DNA from: Thalassolituus sp. UBA1087
GTDB lineage: Bacteria > Pseudomonadota > Gammaproteobacteria > Pseudomonadales > Oceanobacteraceae
Assembly: GCA_002314145.1 (NCBI GenBank)
Contig: DCCG01000029.1
Location: forward strand, 124,001-188,000
Reading direction: 5' to 3'
DNA length: 64,000 bases
Shown: piece by piece, positions 1 to 8,335 of the stretch
Position numbering within the stretch: position 1 is the first letter of the stretch
How the letters are laid out: each line of letters begins with the position of its first letter
The notes under the pieces: model-generated
What the model was told of the DNA's origin: nothing
Database searches by the model: none
What the model saw: only the letters and a program-made list of their open reading frames with translations
Program-made: the position numbers and the translations under genes

Positions 1-12
1 GCGACTGCCGGT

Positions 13-2492
13 TTAATCAAAGTGCAGACGTTTCAGACGCAGCGCATTGCCCAGCACAAACACACTGGACATGGCCATGGCGCCGGCGGCGATCATCGGC
101 GACAGTAATAGGCCAAAGAAAGGGTATAACACACCGGCCGCCAGCGGAATTAACAGAACGTTGTAACCAAATGCCCAGAAAAGATTCTGGTGAATATTAC
201 GCAGTACCGCATGACTGAGCGCCTGCGCCCGCGGCACGGAATTCAGATCGGCATTCATCAACACCACGTCTGCGGCCTCCATGGCGACATCTGTGCCTGA
301 GCCTACGGCAATACCAACATCGGCATCGGCCAGCGCCGGCGCATCGTTTAAACCGTCGCCGACGAACGCCACTTCACCATAACGCTCACGTAACGTTTGC
401 AGTGCATCGACTTTACCATCCGGCAACACGCCGGCGACCACATCATCAATGCCCAGCTGTTGTGCGATAGCATCCGCAGTGCGCTGGTTATCCCCTGTAA
501 TCATGGCGGTTTTTATGCCCTGTTGCTGCAGGGTATGGATTGCCTGGCGGGCACTGTCGCGCACCGGATCGGCCACCGCAATAATGGCGGCCGGCTGGTT
601 ATCCAGCACCACAAATAAACGGGTTTTTCCTTCTGCGGCCAATGCCTCAGAGGTTTTCTGCATAGCGGATACGTCGATATTCAGACTCTGCAATAAGGCA
701 TCGCCACCGATCGCAATATCATGGCCATCAACCTTAGCCTGTAAGCCGATACCGGCTTTTATCTGCACATCAGCAACGCTGCCGGGTGGCAGATTTTTGT
801 CTTCGGCTGCCTGCACAATGGCCGCGGCCAGAGGGTGTTCCGACTGACGTTCCGCCGCCGCGGCCCAGCGTAAAATATCATCCGCGCTATGGCCGTTGCC
901 GGCGTCCGCAGTCGTATCTGTCCCGACCTCCGTGACGATATCCGTTACCACAGGTTTGCCCAGCGTCAGAGTGCCGGTTTTATCAAAGGCGATGACTTTG
1001 CTGTTATTGAGTGTCTGCAGAGCCTGACCTTTGTGAAATAAAATGCCCAGTTCCGCGCCGCGTCCGGTGCCCACCATAATGGACGTTGGGGTGGCCAGTC
1101 CCATGGCGCATGGGCAGGCAATAATCAGCACCGCAACCGCATTAATTAAGGCAAAACTTAATGCCGGCTGAGGGCCGGAAATCAGCCAGATAATAAAGGT
1201 TAATGCCGCCGCGGCCATCACCGCAGGGACAAACACCGCGGTCACTTTATCCACCGCGGACTGAATCGGCAGCTTGGCGGCCTGCGCCTGTTCCACCATA
1301 TTAATAATCTGTGCCAGGCGGGTTTCTTTACCGGTATGGGTTACCTTAACAGTTAATGCTCCCTGTCCGTTGACGGTTCCCCCGGTGACTTCCATGCCCG
1401 CTGTTTTAGTAACCGGCACAGGCTCACCGGTGAGCATGGATTCATCCACGGATGATTCACCGTCGCTCACTTCACCATCCGCGGGAATGCGTTCACCGGG
1501 ACGAATAATTAATGTGTCACCGCTACGCAGCTGATCGACGTTAATATCGTCTGTTGAGCCATCCGCATTTAACCGCCGTGCGGTTTTGACCTGCAGACCC
1601 ATCAGGTGTTGCACCGCAGCACCGGTTCGCCCTTTCGCTCTGGCTTCAAGAAAGCGTCCCAGCAGAATCAGCGTCACGATCACCGCAGCGGCTTCGAAAT
1701 ACAGGTGGCGGCTGTTTTCCGGCAACAGCCCTCCGGCAAAGACCACCAGCGTGGAATATCCCCAGGCCGCGAGACTGCCCAACGCCACCAGCGAATTCAT
1801 TTCCGGCGCACGACGCATAAGGGCCGGGATACCAATGGCGAAAAAGCGGCGCCCGGGAAAGATGAGTACCAGGGATGTCAGCACAAACTGAATAAGACCA
1901 TTCAGGCTATCCCCCAGGGTATTATGAATCCAGTTATGCAGGCCCATGTGGGAGCCCATGGCTAATACAAACACCGGTAGTGTCAGCACAACCGCCAGCC
2001 AAAAATCCTTTTTCAGCTGGCGCTGTTCTTTCCCCGGCGTTCGCTGTCATCCTCCTTTTCTTCGCTTAACGGTGTGGCTTCATATCCCGCTTCTTCCACC
2101 GCAGCGATCAGCTGCGCGTTATCCACATTGCCGCCCAGCGCTTCCACAAACGCTTTTTCTGCTGCCAGGTTGACGCTGACGTTGACCACGCCCGGCAGTT
2201 TCTTCAATGCTTTCTCCGTGTGATTCACACAGGAGGCGCAATGCATTCCGGTCACGCGCAGCTCGAATTTTTCCGTCGGTACGCCATAGCCGGCATCAAC
2301 AACCGCCTGCTGCAACACACTGACATCAATACCGGAATCCGCGGTGATATCGGCTTTTTCGCTGGCCAGATTCACGCTGACCTGCTGCACCCCGGCGACC
2401 TTCTGTAACGCTTTCTCTGCGCGGCCAACGCAGGATGCACAATGCATGTCCGTGATGGGCATCTGCAGATGAACAGATTGTTCAGTACTCAT
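13..2492 (-). CDS. copA: Copper-exporting P1B-type ATPase CopA, full length made by -1 frameshift
   Basis: Pumps Cu(I) from the cytoplasm across the inner membrane using ATP. The reading frame is split. The first 155 residues come from the frame starting at 2492 and carry two HMA domains (CxxC at Cys18/Cys21 and Cys85/Cys88). The rest comes from the -1 frame down to 13. Joined at the slippery site near 2028-2034 it gives 826 residues, the usual CopA length, and restores the family junction QRQLKKDFW. The pump part shows TGEP, the CPC membrane metal site, DKTGTLT (phosphorylated Asp), TGDN and GDGLNDAPALADADVG, ending in the family YN and MSS membrane motifs. The pump frame can only start alone at a GTG at 1989 without a ribosome site, so it probably is not translated independently. 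AAGGAGG precedes the ATG at 2492. A CueR-type promoter and cueR lie upstream. A sequencing error is the alternative to programmed frameshifting. Confidence 0.88.
1993..2034 (-). promoter_or_regulatory. Programmed -1 ribosomal frameshift signal in copA
   Basis: On the minus strand the zero-frame codons read cgG GGA AAG, a perfect X XXY YYZ heptamer (2034 to 2028). Five nucleotides later a hairpin begins: CGCCAGC (2022-2016) pairs with GCTGGCG (1999-1993). The stem continues inward through U-G, G-U and four A-U pairs to an AGGA tetraloop, 13 pairs in all. The zero-frame stop TGA (2015-2013) lies inside the stem. Slipping one base back puts Gly-Lys into the frame that continues Glu-Gln-Arg-Gln-Leu, the expected CopA sequence. 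Slippery site, spacer and stem all match canonical bacterial -1 frameshift elements. Confidence 0.8.
2013..2492 (-). CDS. Zero-frame copA product: two-HMA-domain CopZ-like copper chaperone
   Basis: Without frameshifting, translation from the copA start ends at the TGA at 2013-2015 and gives a 159-residue soluble protein. It consists of two ferredoxin-like HMA domains (about residues 10-72 and 77-140), each with an MHCASC Cu(I) site, and a short charged tail. In E. coli a -1 frameshift in copA is reported to make CopA(Z), a single-domain cytoplasmic copper chaperone. Here the stop falls after both domains, so the product would be a two-domain chaperone. The sequence shows the intact frame, the domains and the frameshift signal. 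That the short protein accumulates and delivers copper is inference. No separate copZ gene is present in the window. Confidence 0.65.
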   Translation of the reverse strand: MSTEQSVHLQMPITDMHCASCVGRAEKALQKVAGVQQVSVNLASEKADITADSGIDVSVLQQAVVDAGYGVPTEKFELRVTGMHCASCVNHTEKALKKLPGVVNVSVNLAAEKAFVEALGGNVDNAQLIAAVEEAGYEATPLSEEKEDDSERRGKNSAS

Positions 2493-2528
2493 GGCAAGCC
2501 TCCTTATCCATTCTTTGTTTATGGATTA

Positions 2529-2559
2529 AGGATAAAGCTTACCACCATGGGAAGGTCAA
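2529..2559 (-). promoter_or_regulatory. CueR-type copA promoter with 19-bp spacer
   Basis: Reading the minus strand, TTGACC (2559-2554) and TATCCT (2534-2529) are separated by exactly 19 bp, the overlong spacer that MerR-family activators untwist. The spacer begins with the ACCTTCC half-site typical of CueR operators, with a degenerate partner near GTAAGCT. The copA start codon is about 37 bp downstream of the -10 element. The cueR gene lies immediately upstream, so copper-dependent activation by CueR is the natural reading. Confidence 0.75.
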
Positions 2560-2621
2560 CAAACGCGGTAAGGAGAAGCAATCAGGAAGACGGGGCAGGA
2601 AAGCAGACAGCGGAAAGCGCT

Positions 2622-3089
2622 TCAGTCACCGGCACTATCAACAGCGCCAGCACTATCGCAGGCACCATCCTGCTTGTGGGGGTTGTTGTAAAGACGGGGT
2701 TCAGGCGCAGACAGGTGATCAAGAATGGAGCACTGCGGGCAGTCGTCACCGCTGCAGGCACTGATCATGGACTGCAGGGTCTGCTGCATGGCTTTTAATT
2801 CATCAATTTTACTTTCCACTTCCTGCAGATGCTGCTGTGCCAGGGCTTTCACTTCGCGGGCACTGCGCTGCGGATCATCCCACAGCGTCAGCAGATCACG
2901 GATTTCATCAATGGAAAAACCCAGCGTCCGGCAACGGCGGATAAACCCTAAACGGGCGATATCTGCTTCGCCATACTGGCGGTAACCGGCCTCTGTGCGG
3001 CTGGCCTGCGGTAACAGGCCGGTGGCTTCGTAATGACGGATCATTTTAGCCGTCACGCCCGCCTGCTTTGCCGCTTCACCTATATTCAC
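2622..3089 (-). CDS. cueR: CueR-like MerR-family copper-responsive regulator
   Basis: A 155-residue MerR-family activator. The N-terminal winged helix (NIGEAAKQAGVTAKMIRHYE) and the long dimerisation helix (about residues 75-112) are typical. The C-terminal metal loop CSGDDCPQC keeps the two CueR cysteines eight residues apart and the GDD between them, but has a third Cys in the middle, unlike E. coli CueR. It starts at GTG, with GAGGAG just upstream. It lies 25 bp downstream of cydC on the same strand and upstream of copA, whose promoter has the matching 19-bp spacer. Cu(I), Ag(I) or Au(I) sensing is inferred from family and context. The C-terminal tail is longer than usual. Confidence 0.85.
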   Translation of the reverse strand: MNIGEAAKQAGVTAKMIRHYEATGLLPQASRTEAGYRQYGEADIARLGFIRRCRTLGFSIDEIRDLLTLWDDPQRSAREVKALAQQHLQEVESKIDELKAMQQTLQSMISACSGDDCPQCSILDHLSAPEPRLYNNPHKQDGACDSAGAVDSAGD

Positions 3090-3114
3090 AATGGCTCCTC
3101 ACCTGTCGGGCGAA

Positions 3115-4764
3115 TCATGTTGCATCCAGTTCCAGCACTTTCTGTCCACTGAGAATCAGGCCGCGGTCATGGGTGTTGGCGATCACCAGTTTATCCTGCC
3201 AGTGTTCTGCCAGCCCGGCAAAAATACGCTGTGCCAGGGCCGCGTCCATACCGGCCGCCGGTTCATCCAGCAGAATAATCTGCGGCTCCATCAGTATCAC
3301 ACGGGCGAGGCCGATGCGTTTACTCTCTCCGCCGGACGGTTGCCATTCACCGTCCCCCAGCCAGGTATCCAGGCCCTGAGGTAAATTCTCGGCCCATTGT
3401 CCCAGTTCCACCAGTGCCAGTGCAGCCCTGATGGCTTCGTCACTGTGTTGTCGGTTAAGACACAGATTATCGCGCAGCGACGCTTTGAGGATATCAATGC
3501 GCTGTGGCATCAGCGCCAGCCGGCTGCTGTCCGCCAGCGACAGAATAATACGGCCGCTGCCGGGCTGCAGCTGACCGGATAACAGGGCAATCAGCGTGCT
3601 TTTTCCGCGCCCGCTGGCACCACAGATCCAGTGCCAGCCAGTGCCGCCGTCAGCGCCGGAGAACTGATAACTGAAGTCTGAAAACACCGCCTCCGGCTGC
3701 GCCGGGTAGCGATACGTCAGATTCTCCAGTTCTGCCATGGGTGACTCTGCGGTATGGAAAATACGGGTGTCTCTGTGCGCCTCAGACGGGTCAGTATCCG
3801 GATCAATAGCCTGCAGCCGGTCCAGCGCCTGCATCCCCAGACGATAAGAAGCCAGCACCGGACTGGCGGTAATCAGGACTTCGCCGGCACCCAGAGATAA
3901 CAGCAGCAGCATAAAGACATTGGCGCCTGCCAGTTGACCGGCGGCGTAGGCCACGAAGCCCTGCCAGAACACCAGCAGGGTCATGGCGATCAGACAGATC
4001 TGCGCCAGTAATAAAATCCCCTGTTGTTTATCCACTGAGGCATTTTCCTGCTCATCCCCCTGCCGGGCGATGTCGGTGAGCTGCTTGCCCGCAGGCTGCA
4101 GACGACGGTGCAGGGCCAGCGTCCGGATATTACTTAACAGGGAGCTGGACACACGCCACTGGGCGCTGCGTATCTGATGCACATTGTCCTGCGCCCGCAG
4201 CACCTGGCGACTGTACAGCGCCGGCATCAGAATCACCGCCAGCAACAGCGGCAGCAGGGCCCACAGCAGCGTCTGCGGTAACACCAGGGCCAGCGTCAGC
4301 AGATACCCCAGCACCACCGCCAGCGAGACCGCAGCCGGTAACAGGGCGGATAAATAAATGGATTCAATGTATTGAATATCCTGCATTAACCGGCTGGCGG
4401 ATTCATGCCGGTTAAGCTGTGTTTCGGTCCATGGACGGCGGGCAATAAAACGGAACAGATCGGCACGCAGGTGAGAAATAATCCGGAACGTCGCCTCATG
4501 GCTGGTGAGCCGCTCACCATAACGCCCCAGGGTGCGCGAAATGGAAAACCCCCGCACCATGGCCCCCGGGGTAAAGAAATTAAATTCCAGCGCGGCCAGC
4601 GCACTTAACGCTCCGGCTAATGCCGCCGCACTGATAAACCAGCCGGATACGGCCAGCAGCGCGATGCCGGAAAATGCCGTCAGCACGGCCAGAAAAATTC
4701 CCAGCAGAGCCATTTTTTTCTGCTTTGCCAGCAGATGAAAATAGTGTGTTTTCAGCGGCGTCAT
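3115..4764 (-). CDS. cydC: Heterodimeric ABC exporter subunit CydC (cytochrome bd assembly)
   Basis: 549 residues. With CydD it forms the inner-membrane ABC transporter needed to assemble cytochrome bd oxidase, associated with thiol (cysteine/glutathione) export and heme. An N-terminal membrane domain of about 320 residues, with the CydC-typical LAVSGWFISAAALAG, is followed by an ATPase domain: Walker A GASGRGKST near residue 380, signature SGGESKR near 475, and Walker B IILLDEP near 490. The start overlaps the cydD stop as TGATG, so the two are translationally coupled. No cydAB is in the window. Confidence 0.93.
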   Translation of the reverse strand: MTPLKTHYFHLLAKQKKMALLGIFLAVLTAFSGIALLAVSGWFISAAALAGALSALAALEFNFFTPGAMVRGFSISRTLGRYGERLTSHEATFRIISHLRADLFRFIARRPWTETQLNRHESASRLMQDIQYIESIYLSALLPAAVSLAVVLGYLLTLALVLPQTLLWALLPLLLAVILMPALYSRQVLRAQDNVHQIRSAQWRVSSSLLSNIRTLALHRRLQPAGKQLTDIARQGDEQENASVDKQQGILLLAQICLIAMTLLVFWQGFVAYAAGQLAGANVFMLLLLSLGAGEVLITASPVLASYRLGMQALDRLQAIDPDTDPSEAHRDTRIFHTAESPMAELENLTYRYPAQPEAVFSDFSYQFSGADGGTGWHWICGASGRGKSTLIALLSGQLQPGSGRIILSLADSSRLALMPQRIDILKASLRDNLCLNRQHSDEAIRAALALVELGQWAENLPQGLDTWLGDGEWQPSGGESKRIGLARVILMEPQIILLDEPAAGMDAALAQRIFAGLAEHWQDKLVIANTHDRGLILSGQKVLELDAT

Positions 4765-6587
4765 CAGGCCTGTTCCTCCTGCGCTTGTGCCCCATGCGAC
4801 GACGCTGTGGGCGTTTCACCGGTCGCACTGCCAGCCAGTGACTGCAGTGTAATTTCCTGATCAAAGACGTTCTGATCGGCGGGACGATGACTGGCCATAA
4901 TCAGCATGCCGCCCTGCTCTGCATAATGTTGCAGGCGGCCGATAAACGCCGCTGCGGTGTCTTCATCCAGGTTGGCCGTGGGCTCGTCCAGTAATAACAG
5001 CGCCGGCTTGTGCAGAAAGACCCGCGCCAGCGCAATACGCTGAGCCTGGCCGCCGGAAAGATAACCGCCGCTGTCACTGATGATGTAATCCAGACCGCCG
5101 GGCAGCGACTGCACCAGCTGATCAACCTGTGCTTCTTTTAACGCCGCAAACAGATCGTCATCGGAGAAGGTCTGCCCCAGCGTCAGGTTGTCACGGATGC
5201 TGGCAAACAGCAGCTCCGGCTTCTGCGACATATACCCCATCTGCCGGAACCAGTCGGGCTGCTGAAAAACGTCCACCGCGCTGCCGTTCAGCAGAATATG
5301 GCCATGCTGCGCCGGGCGCAGTCCGGCCAGAGTATCCAGCAGTGTGGTTTTCCCGGAACCGGACGGGCCATTAATCAGAAGCCGCCCACCGGGGCGCAGG
5401 GTAAAGCTGACCGGCTGATGTACCGGGTGACTGTGTTCACCGCTCTGCAGACCATCAACCCCCAGACTCTGCAGCGCGGGCAAAGGCGTCACGGCCTCGA
5501 CGGTCCGCTGGCGGCGATACCAGCTGTCCAGCTGCATCAGATGCTCGGCCACACTGACGGCATCTGAACGGTCATGATACAGGGCTCCCATCTGGCGCAG
5601 CGGTTTATAAAACTCCGGTGCCAGCATCAGCAGAAACACACCATGAAACAGGGCATAACCGCCGGCGTAGGCGCCGAACGAATATTTATCGAGAAAAAAT
5701 AACCCCAGATACACCGCCACGATGGCAACACTGATGGCACTGAAAAACTCCAGCAGGGTGCCGGATAAGAAAGACAGCCGCAGCACACTCATGGTGGACT
5801 GACGATAACTCTCCGACTGTTCAAACAGACGGTCGCCTTCTTTTTCCACCGTGCCGGCAAGCTGCAGCGCCTGCAGGTTTTTCAGCCGGTCGGCCAGTAG
5901 GTCGCCCAGGCGGCTCAGCTGCTGAATATTATCGCGGCTGGCATCGGCGGCTTTGAAGCCCACCAGCACCATAAACAGGGGCACCAGTGGCGCGGTAAAC
6001 AGAAAAATTAATGGCACCAGCCAGCTGAAAAACGAAGAAGCAATAATAATGGCCAGCGGCATCAGCACGGCGAGATTTTTCTGCGGCACGAAATCGGCAA
6101 AATAGCCACGTTGCTTGTCGATTTCAGTGGTCAGCAGGTTACTGACTTCGGCCGCATTAAACTGGGGAAATAAACGGATATTGAGCCCAAAACAACGCTG
6201 CAGCGCAAAACGGCGTAAGGCGGCGCGGATTTTCACACTGCCCCGGTTGCCAATGCGTCCCTGTGCCCAGCTGGCCACTTCGCGCACCACCAGCACAGCA
6301 GCCAGCAGAAACCAGTCGATGGCCTCTGGCAGCAGGCTGTCACTCAGATATACCGCATCATTCAGGTAGCTGGCGACCAGAAAAGCGAGTGCGATGGTCA
6401 TCGCCACCTGCACCAGCCCCAGCAGGGTCGACAGTCGGTTTTCTGTTCTGGCGTAACGGCCAAAGTGTTTCAGCAGATCCGTTGCTTTTTCAAATTCAGG
6501 CACGTCCGTCTGTGCCGTGCCTTTGTTGTCGTGCTGGTCACTCAAACCTTTGGCTCCCGGATGGCTGAACTGGCTGTCAGCGGGCAA
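4764..6587 (-). CDS. cydD: Heterodimeric ABC exporter subunit CydD
   Basis: 607 residues as drawn, the partner of CydC. The membrane domain is followed by an ATPase with Walker A GPSGSGKTT near residue 406, signature LSGGQAQR near 507 and Walker B LLLLDEPTANLD near 530. The C-terminus is a short polar extension. The start is uncertain: the frame opens at a TTG at 6587 without a visible ribosome site, whereas a TTG at 6545 has GGGAG eight bases upstream. No ATG occurs before the first membrane helix. First gene of a cydD-cydC unit that continues towards cueR and copA on the same strand. Confidence 0.92.
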   Translation of the reverse strand: MPADSQFSHPGAKGLSDQHDNKGTAQTDVPEFEKATDLLKHFGRYARTENRLSTLLGLVQVAMTIALAFLVASYLNDAVYLSDSLLPEAIDWFLLAAVLVVREVASWAQGRIGNRGSVKIRAALRRFALQRCFGLNIRLFPQFNAAEVSNLLTTEIDKQRGYFADFVPQKNLAVLMPLAIIIASSFFSWLVPLIFLFTAPLVPLFMVLVGFKAADASRDNIQQLSRLGDLLADRLKNLQALQLAGTVEKEGDRLFEQSESYRQSTMSVLRLSFLSGTLLEFFSAISVAIVAVYLGLFFLDKYSFGAYAGGYALFHGVFLLMLAPEFYKPLRQMGALYHDRSDAVSVAEHLMQLDSWYRRQRTVEAVTPLPALQSLGVDGLQSGEHSHPVHQPVSFTLRPGGRLLINGPSGSGKTTLLDTLAGLRPAQHGHILLNGSAVDVFQQPDWFRQMGYMSQKPELLFASIRDNLTLGQTFSDDDLFAALKEAQVDQLVQSLPGGLDYIISDSGGYLSGGQAQRIALARVFLHKPALLLLDEPTANLDEDTAAAFIGRLQHYAEQGGMLIMASHRPADQNVFDQEITLQSLAGSATGETPTASSHGAQAQEEQA

Positions 6588-6695
6588 TGTATATAACGCA
6601 GCGGGGATATTAGCAGAAGCGTCATGGCGCTATCACCCGCTGCGACCATTCGCCTCTGTCAGTTTCTGATCAGGGCTGATCACACTGACAGGCCC

Positions 6696-7226
6696 TCAGC
6701 GCCGGCTGATATGGCGGATCTCCTGCAGCCCGTCTCCGCTCAGTTCATAAGCTTTGCCAAAGCCGGCGGTGTAACTGCCACTCTGTGGCGTTAACTGCAG
6801 CAGATGAAAGTCGTTCAGGGTACGCAGCAGCGGCATCATTTTGGGAAACTTCTCTTCCATCAGGTTAATCACCCTGTGCCAGTGCTCTGCTTCACGCGCT
6901 ACTTCTTCTGCCTGCACCCGCACTGATGCGCGCTGGCGCGCAAAAACGTTACTGCTGCGTGTTTCATCTTCAATAAACAGCAGCGCGGCGGTCGGGTTGT
7001 GCAGCAGGTTACGGGTATGCAGCGCCAGTTCAGAGACAAAAATATAATACCGACCCTCATGTACCAGCACCGGCGCATAACTGGCTTCCGGTATGGCTGC
7101 GTCAGATTGGGTATTACCTTCTTCTGCATTAACCGTTGCCAGCATCACGCTGTCGAAGGAAGCGACAAAGGCGTGAAATTCACGCAGTGCCTGCTGCAAT
7201 AATTTCGGGTCGTTCTGGTCGGCCAT
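6696..7226 (-). CDS. hutZ: HutZ/HugZ-family heme-utilisation protein (split-barrel FMN-binding fold)
   Basis: 176 residues, the length of Vibrio cholerae HutZ. The pyridoxamine-phosphate-oxidase-like split barrel spans most of the protein, and the C-terminal signature TAGFGKAYEL is the HugZ/HutZ family motif that includes heme-contacting residues. Family members bind and degrade heme in the cytoplasm for iron release. The gene starts 3 bp after the stop of the prolyl aminopeptidase gene, so the two are cotranscribed. No heme uptake genes are adjacent, so a role in intracellular heme turnover, rather than uptake itself, is equally possible. Confidence 0.82.
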   Translation of the reverse strand: MADQNDPKLLQQALREFHAFVASFDSVMLATVNAEEGNTQSDAAIPEASYAPVLVHEGRYYIFVSELALHTRNLLHNPTAALLFIEDETRSSNVFARQRASVRVQAEEVAREAEHWHRVINLMEEKFPKMMPLLRTLNDFHLLQLTPQSGSYTAGFGKAYELSGDGLQEIRHISRR

Positions 7227-7229
7227 AGG

Positions 7230-8192
7230 TTACTCCGCAAATTTGTCCGTGGCACGGATCAGCTGGTCAAGAATGCCCGGCTCAGACATCGCATGGCCGG
7301 TGGCTTCGATAATGTGCAGTTCGGCATCCGGCCAGGCTTTGGCCAGTTGCCAGGCGTATTTTAACGGGCACGGCATATCAAAACGGCCATGCACAATCAC
7401 ACCCGGGATACCGGCTAATTGGTTGGCATCGCGCTGCAGCTGACCGTCTTCCAGCCAGCCGGCGTTCATAAAGAAGTGGTTTTCGATACGGGCAAAGGCC
7501 AGCGCAAACTGATCACCGCCAAAATCGTCCACCATGGTTTCATCCGGCAGCAGAGTCACGGTCCCCCCTTCCCACTGACTCCAGGCTTTGGCGCAGGCGA
7601 GTTTTTCCGCCTCGTTATCACCGGTTAAACGCCGGTGGTAAGCGGCCATCATGTTACCCCGTTCATTCTCCGGAATCGGAGCAATAAAACGCTCCCATTT
7701 TTCCGGATGCATTTCTGATACTCCCGACTGGTAATACCAGTTCAGTTCTGCCTGGGTCAGGGTATAAATACCGCGCAGCACCAGCTCTGAAACGCGCTGC
7801 GGATGTGTCTGGGCATAGGCCAGAGACAAGGTGGAGCCCCAGCTGCCGCCGAACACCAGCCATTGTTCCACCCCGCACATAGTCCGTAAGCGTTCGATAT
7901 CATCGACCAGATGCCAGGTGGTGTTGGCTTCCAGGCAGGCGTGCGGCGTGGAGCGGCCACAACCGCGCTGATCAAACAGCAGCACATCGTATTTAGCCGG
8001 ATCAAATACCCGCCGGTGTGATTCGTTACAGCCACCGCCGGGACCACCGTGTAAAAACACCGCCGGTTTGGCTCCCGGTGTTCCCACCCGCTCCCAATAA
8101 ATCTGATGGCCATCGCCGACATCCATCATGCCGCTGGTGTAAGGCTCAATGGGCGGGTAGTAACTGCGCAGTTCTCCGTGTTCCTTAATCAC
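7230..8192 (-). CDS. pip: Prolyl aminopeptidase (alpha/beta hydrolase)
   Basis: 320 residues. Releases N-terminal proline from peptides in the cytoplasm. The fold shows the oxyanion motif HGGPGGG, the DQRGCGRS motif and the nucleophile elbow GGSWGS near residue 110. Late DMPCP and GHAM segments supply the Asp and His of the triad. Length and motifs match Xanthomonas/Neisseria-type prolyl iminopeptidases of family S33. Lies 3 bp upstream of the hutZ-like gene and divergent from the next plus-strand gene. Confidence 0.93.
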   Translation of the reverse strand: MIKEHGELRSYYPPIEPYTSGMMDVGDGHQIYWERVGTPGAKPAVFLHGGPGGGCNESHRRVFDPAKYDVLLFDQRGCGRSTPHACLEANTTWHLVDDIERLRTMCGVEQWLVFGGSWGSTLSLAYAQTHPQRVSELVLRGIYTLTQAELNWYYQSGVSEMHPEKWERFIAPIPENERGNMMAAYHRRLTGDNEAEKLACAKAWSQWEGGTVTLLPDETMVDDFGGDQFALAFARIENHFFMNAGWLEDGQLQRDANQLAGIPGVIVHGRFDMPCPLKYAWQLAKAWPDAELHIIEATGHAMSEPGILDQLIRATDKFAE

Positions 8193-8335
8193 TCTGGTCT
8201 CCTGGTCACTCTGGTCTGCAGACAGTGCATAGAGCTTTTATCTATGAACAATCATTCATTAATAAAACAATCATCTTAAGGCTTATGCCCCGGGGGCCGA
8301 TAAAACGGAGCATGCCAGGCCATAGGGATAATGCC

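Noticed and set aside
13..1989. Stand-alone truncated copper ATPase starting at 1989
   Set aside because: The start would be a GTG inside the first membrane helix region without a ribosome site; the frameshift junction restores the conserved segment upstream.
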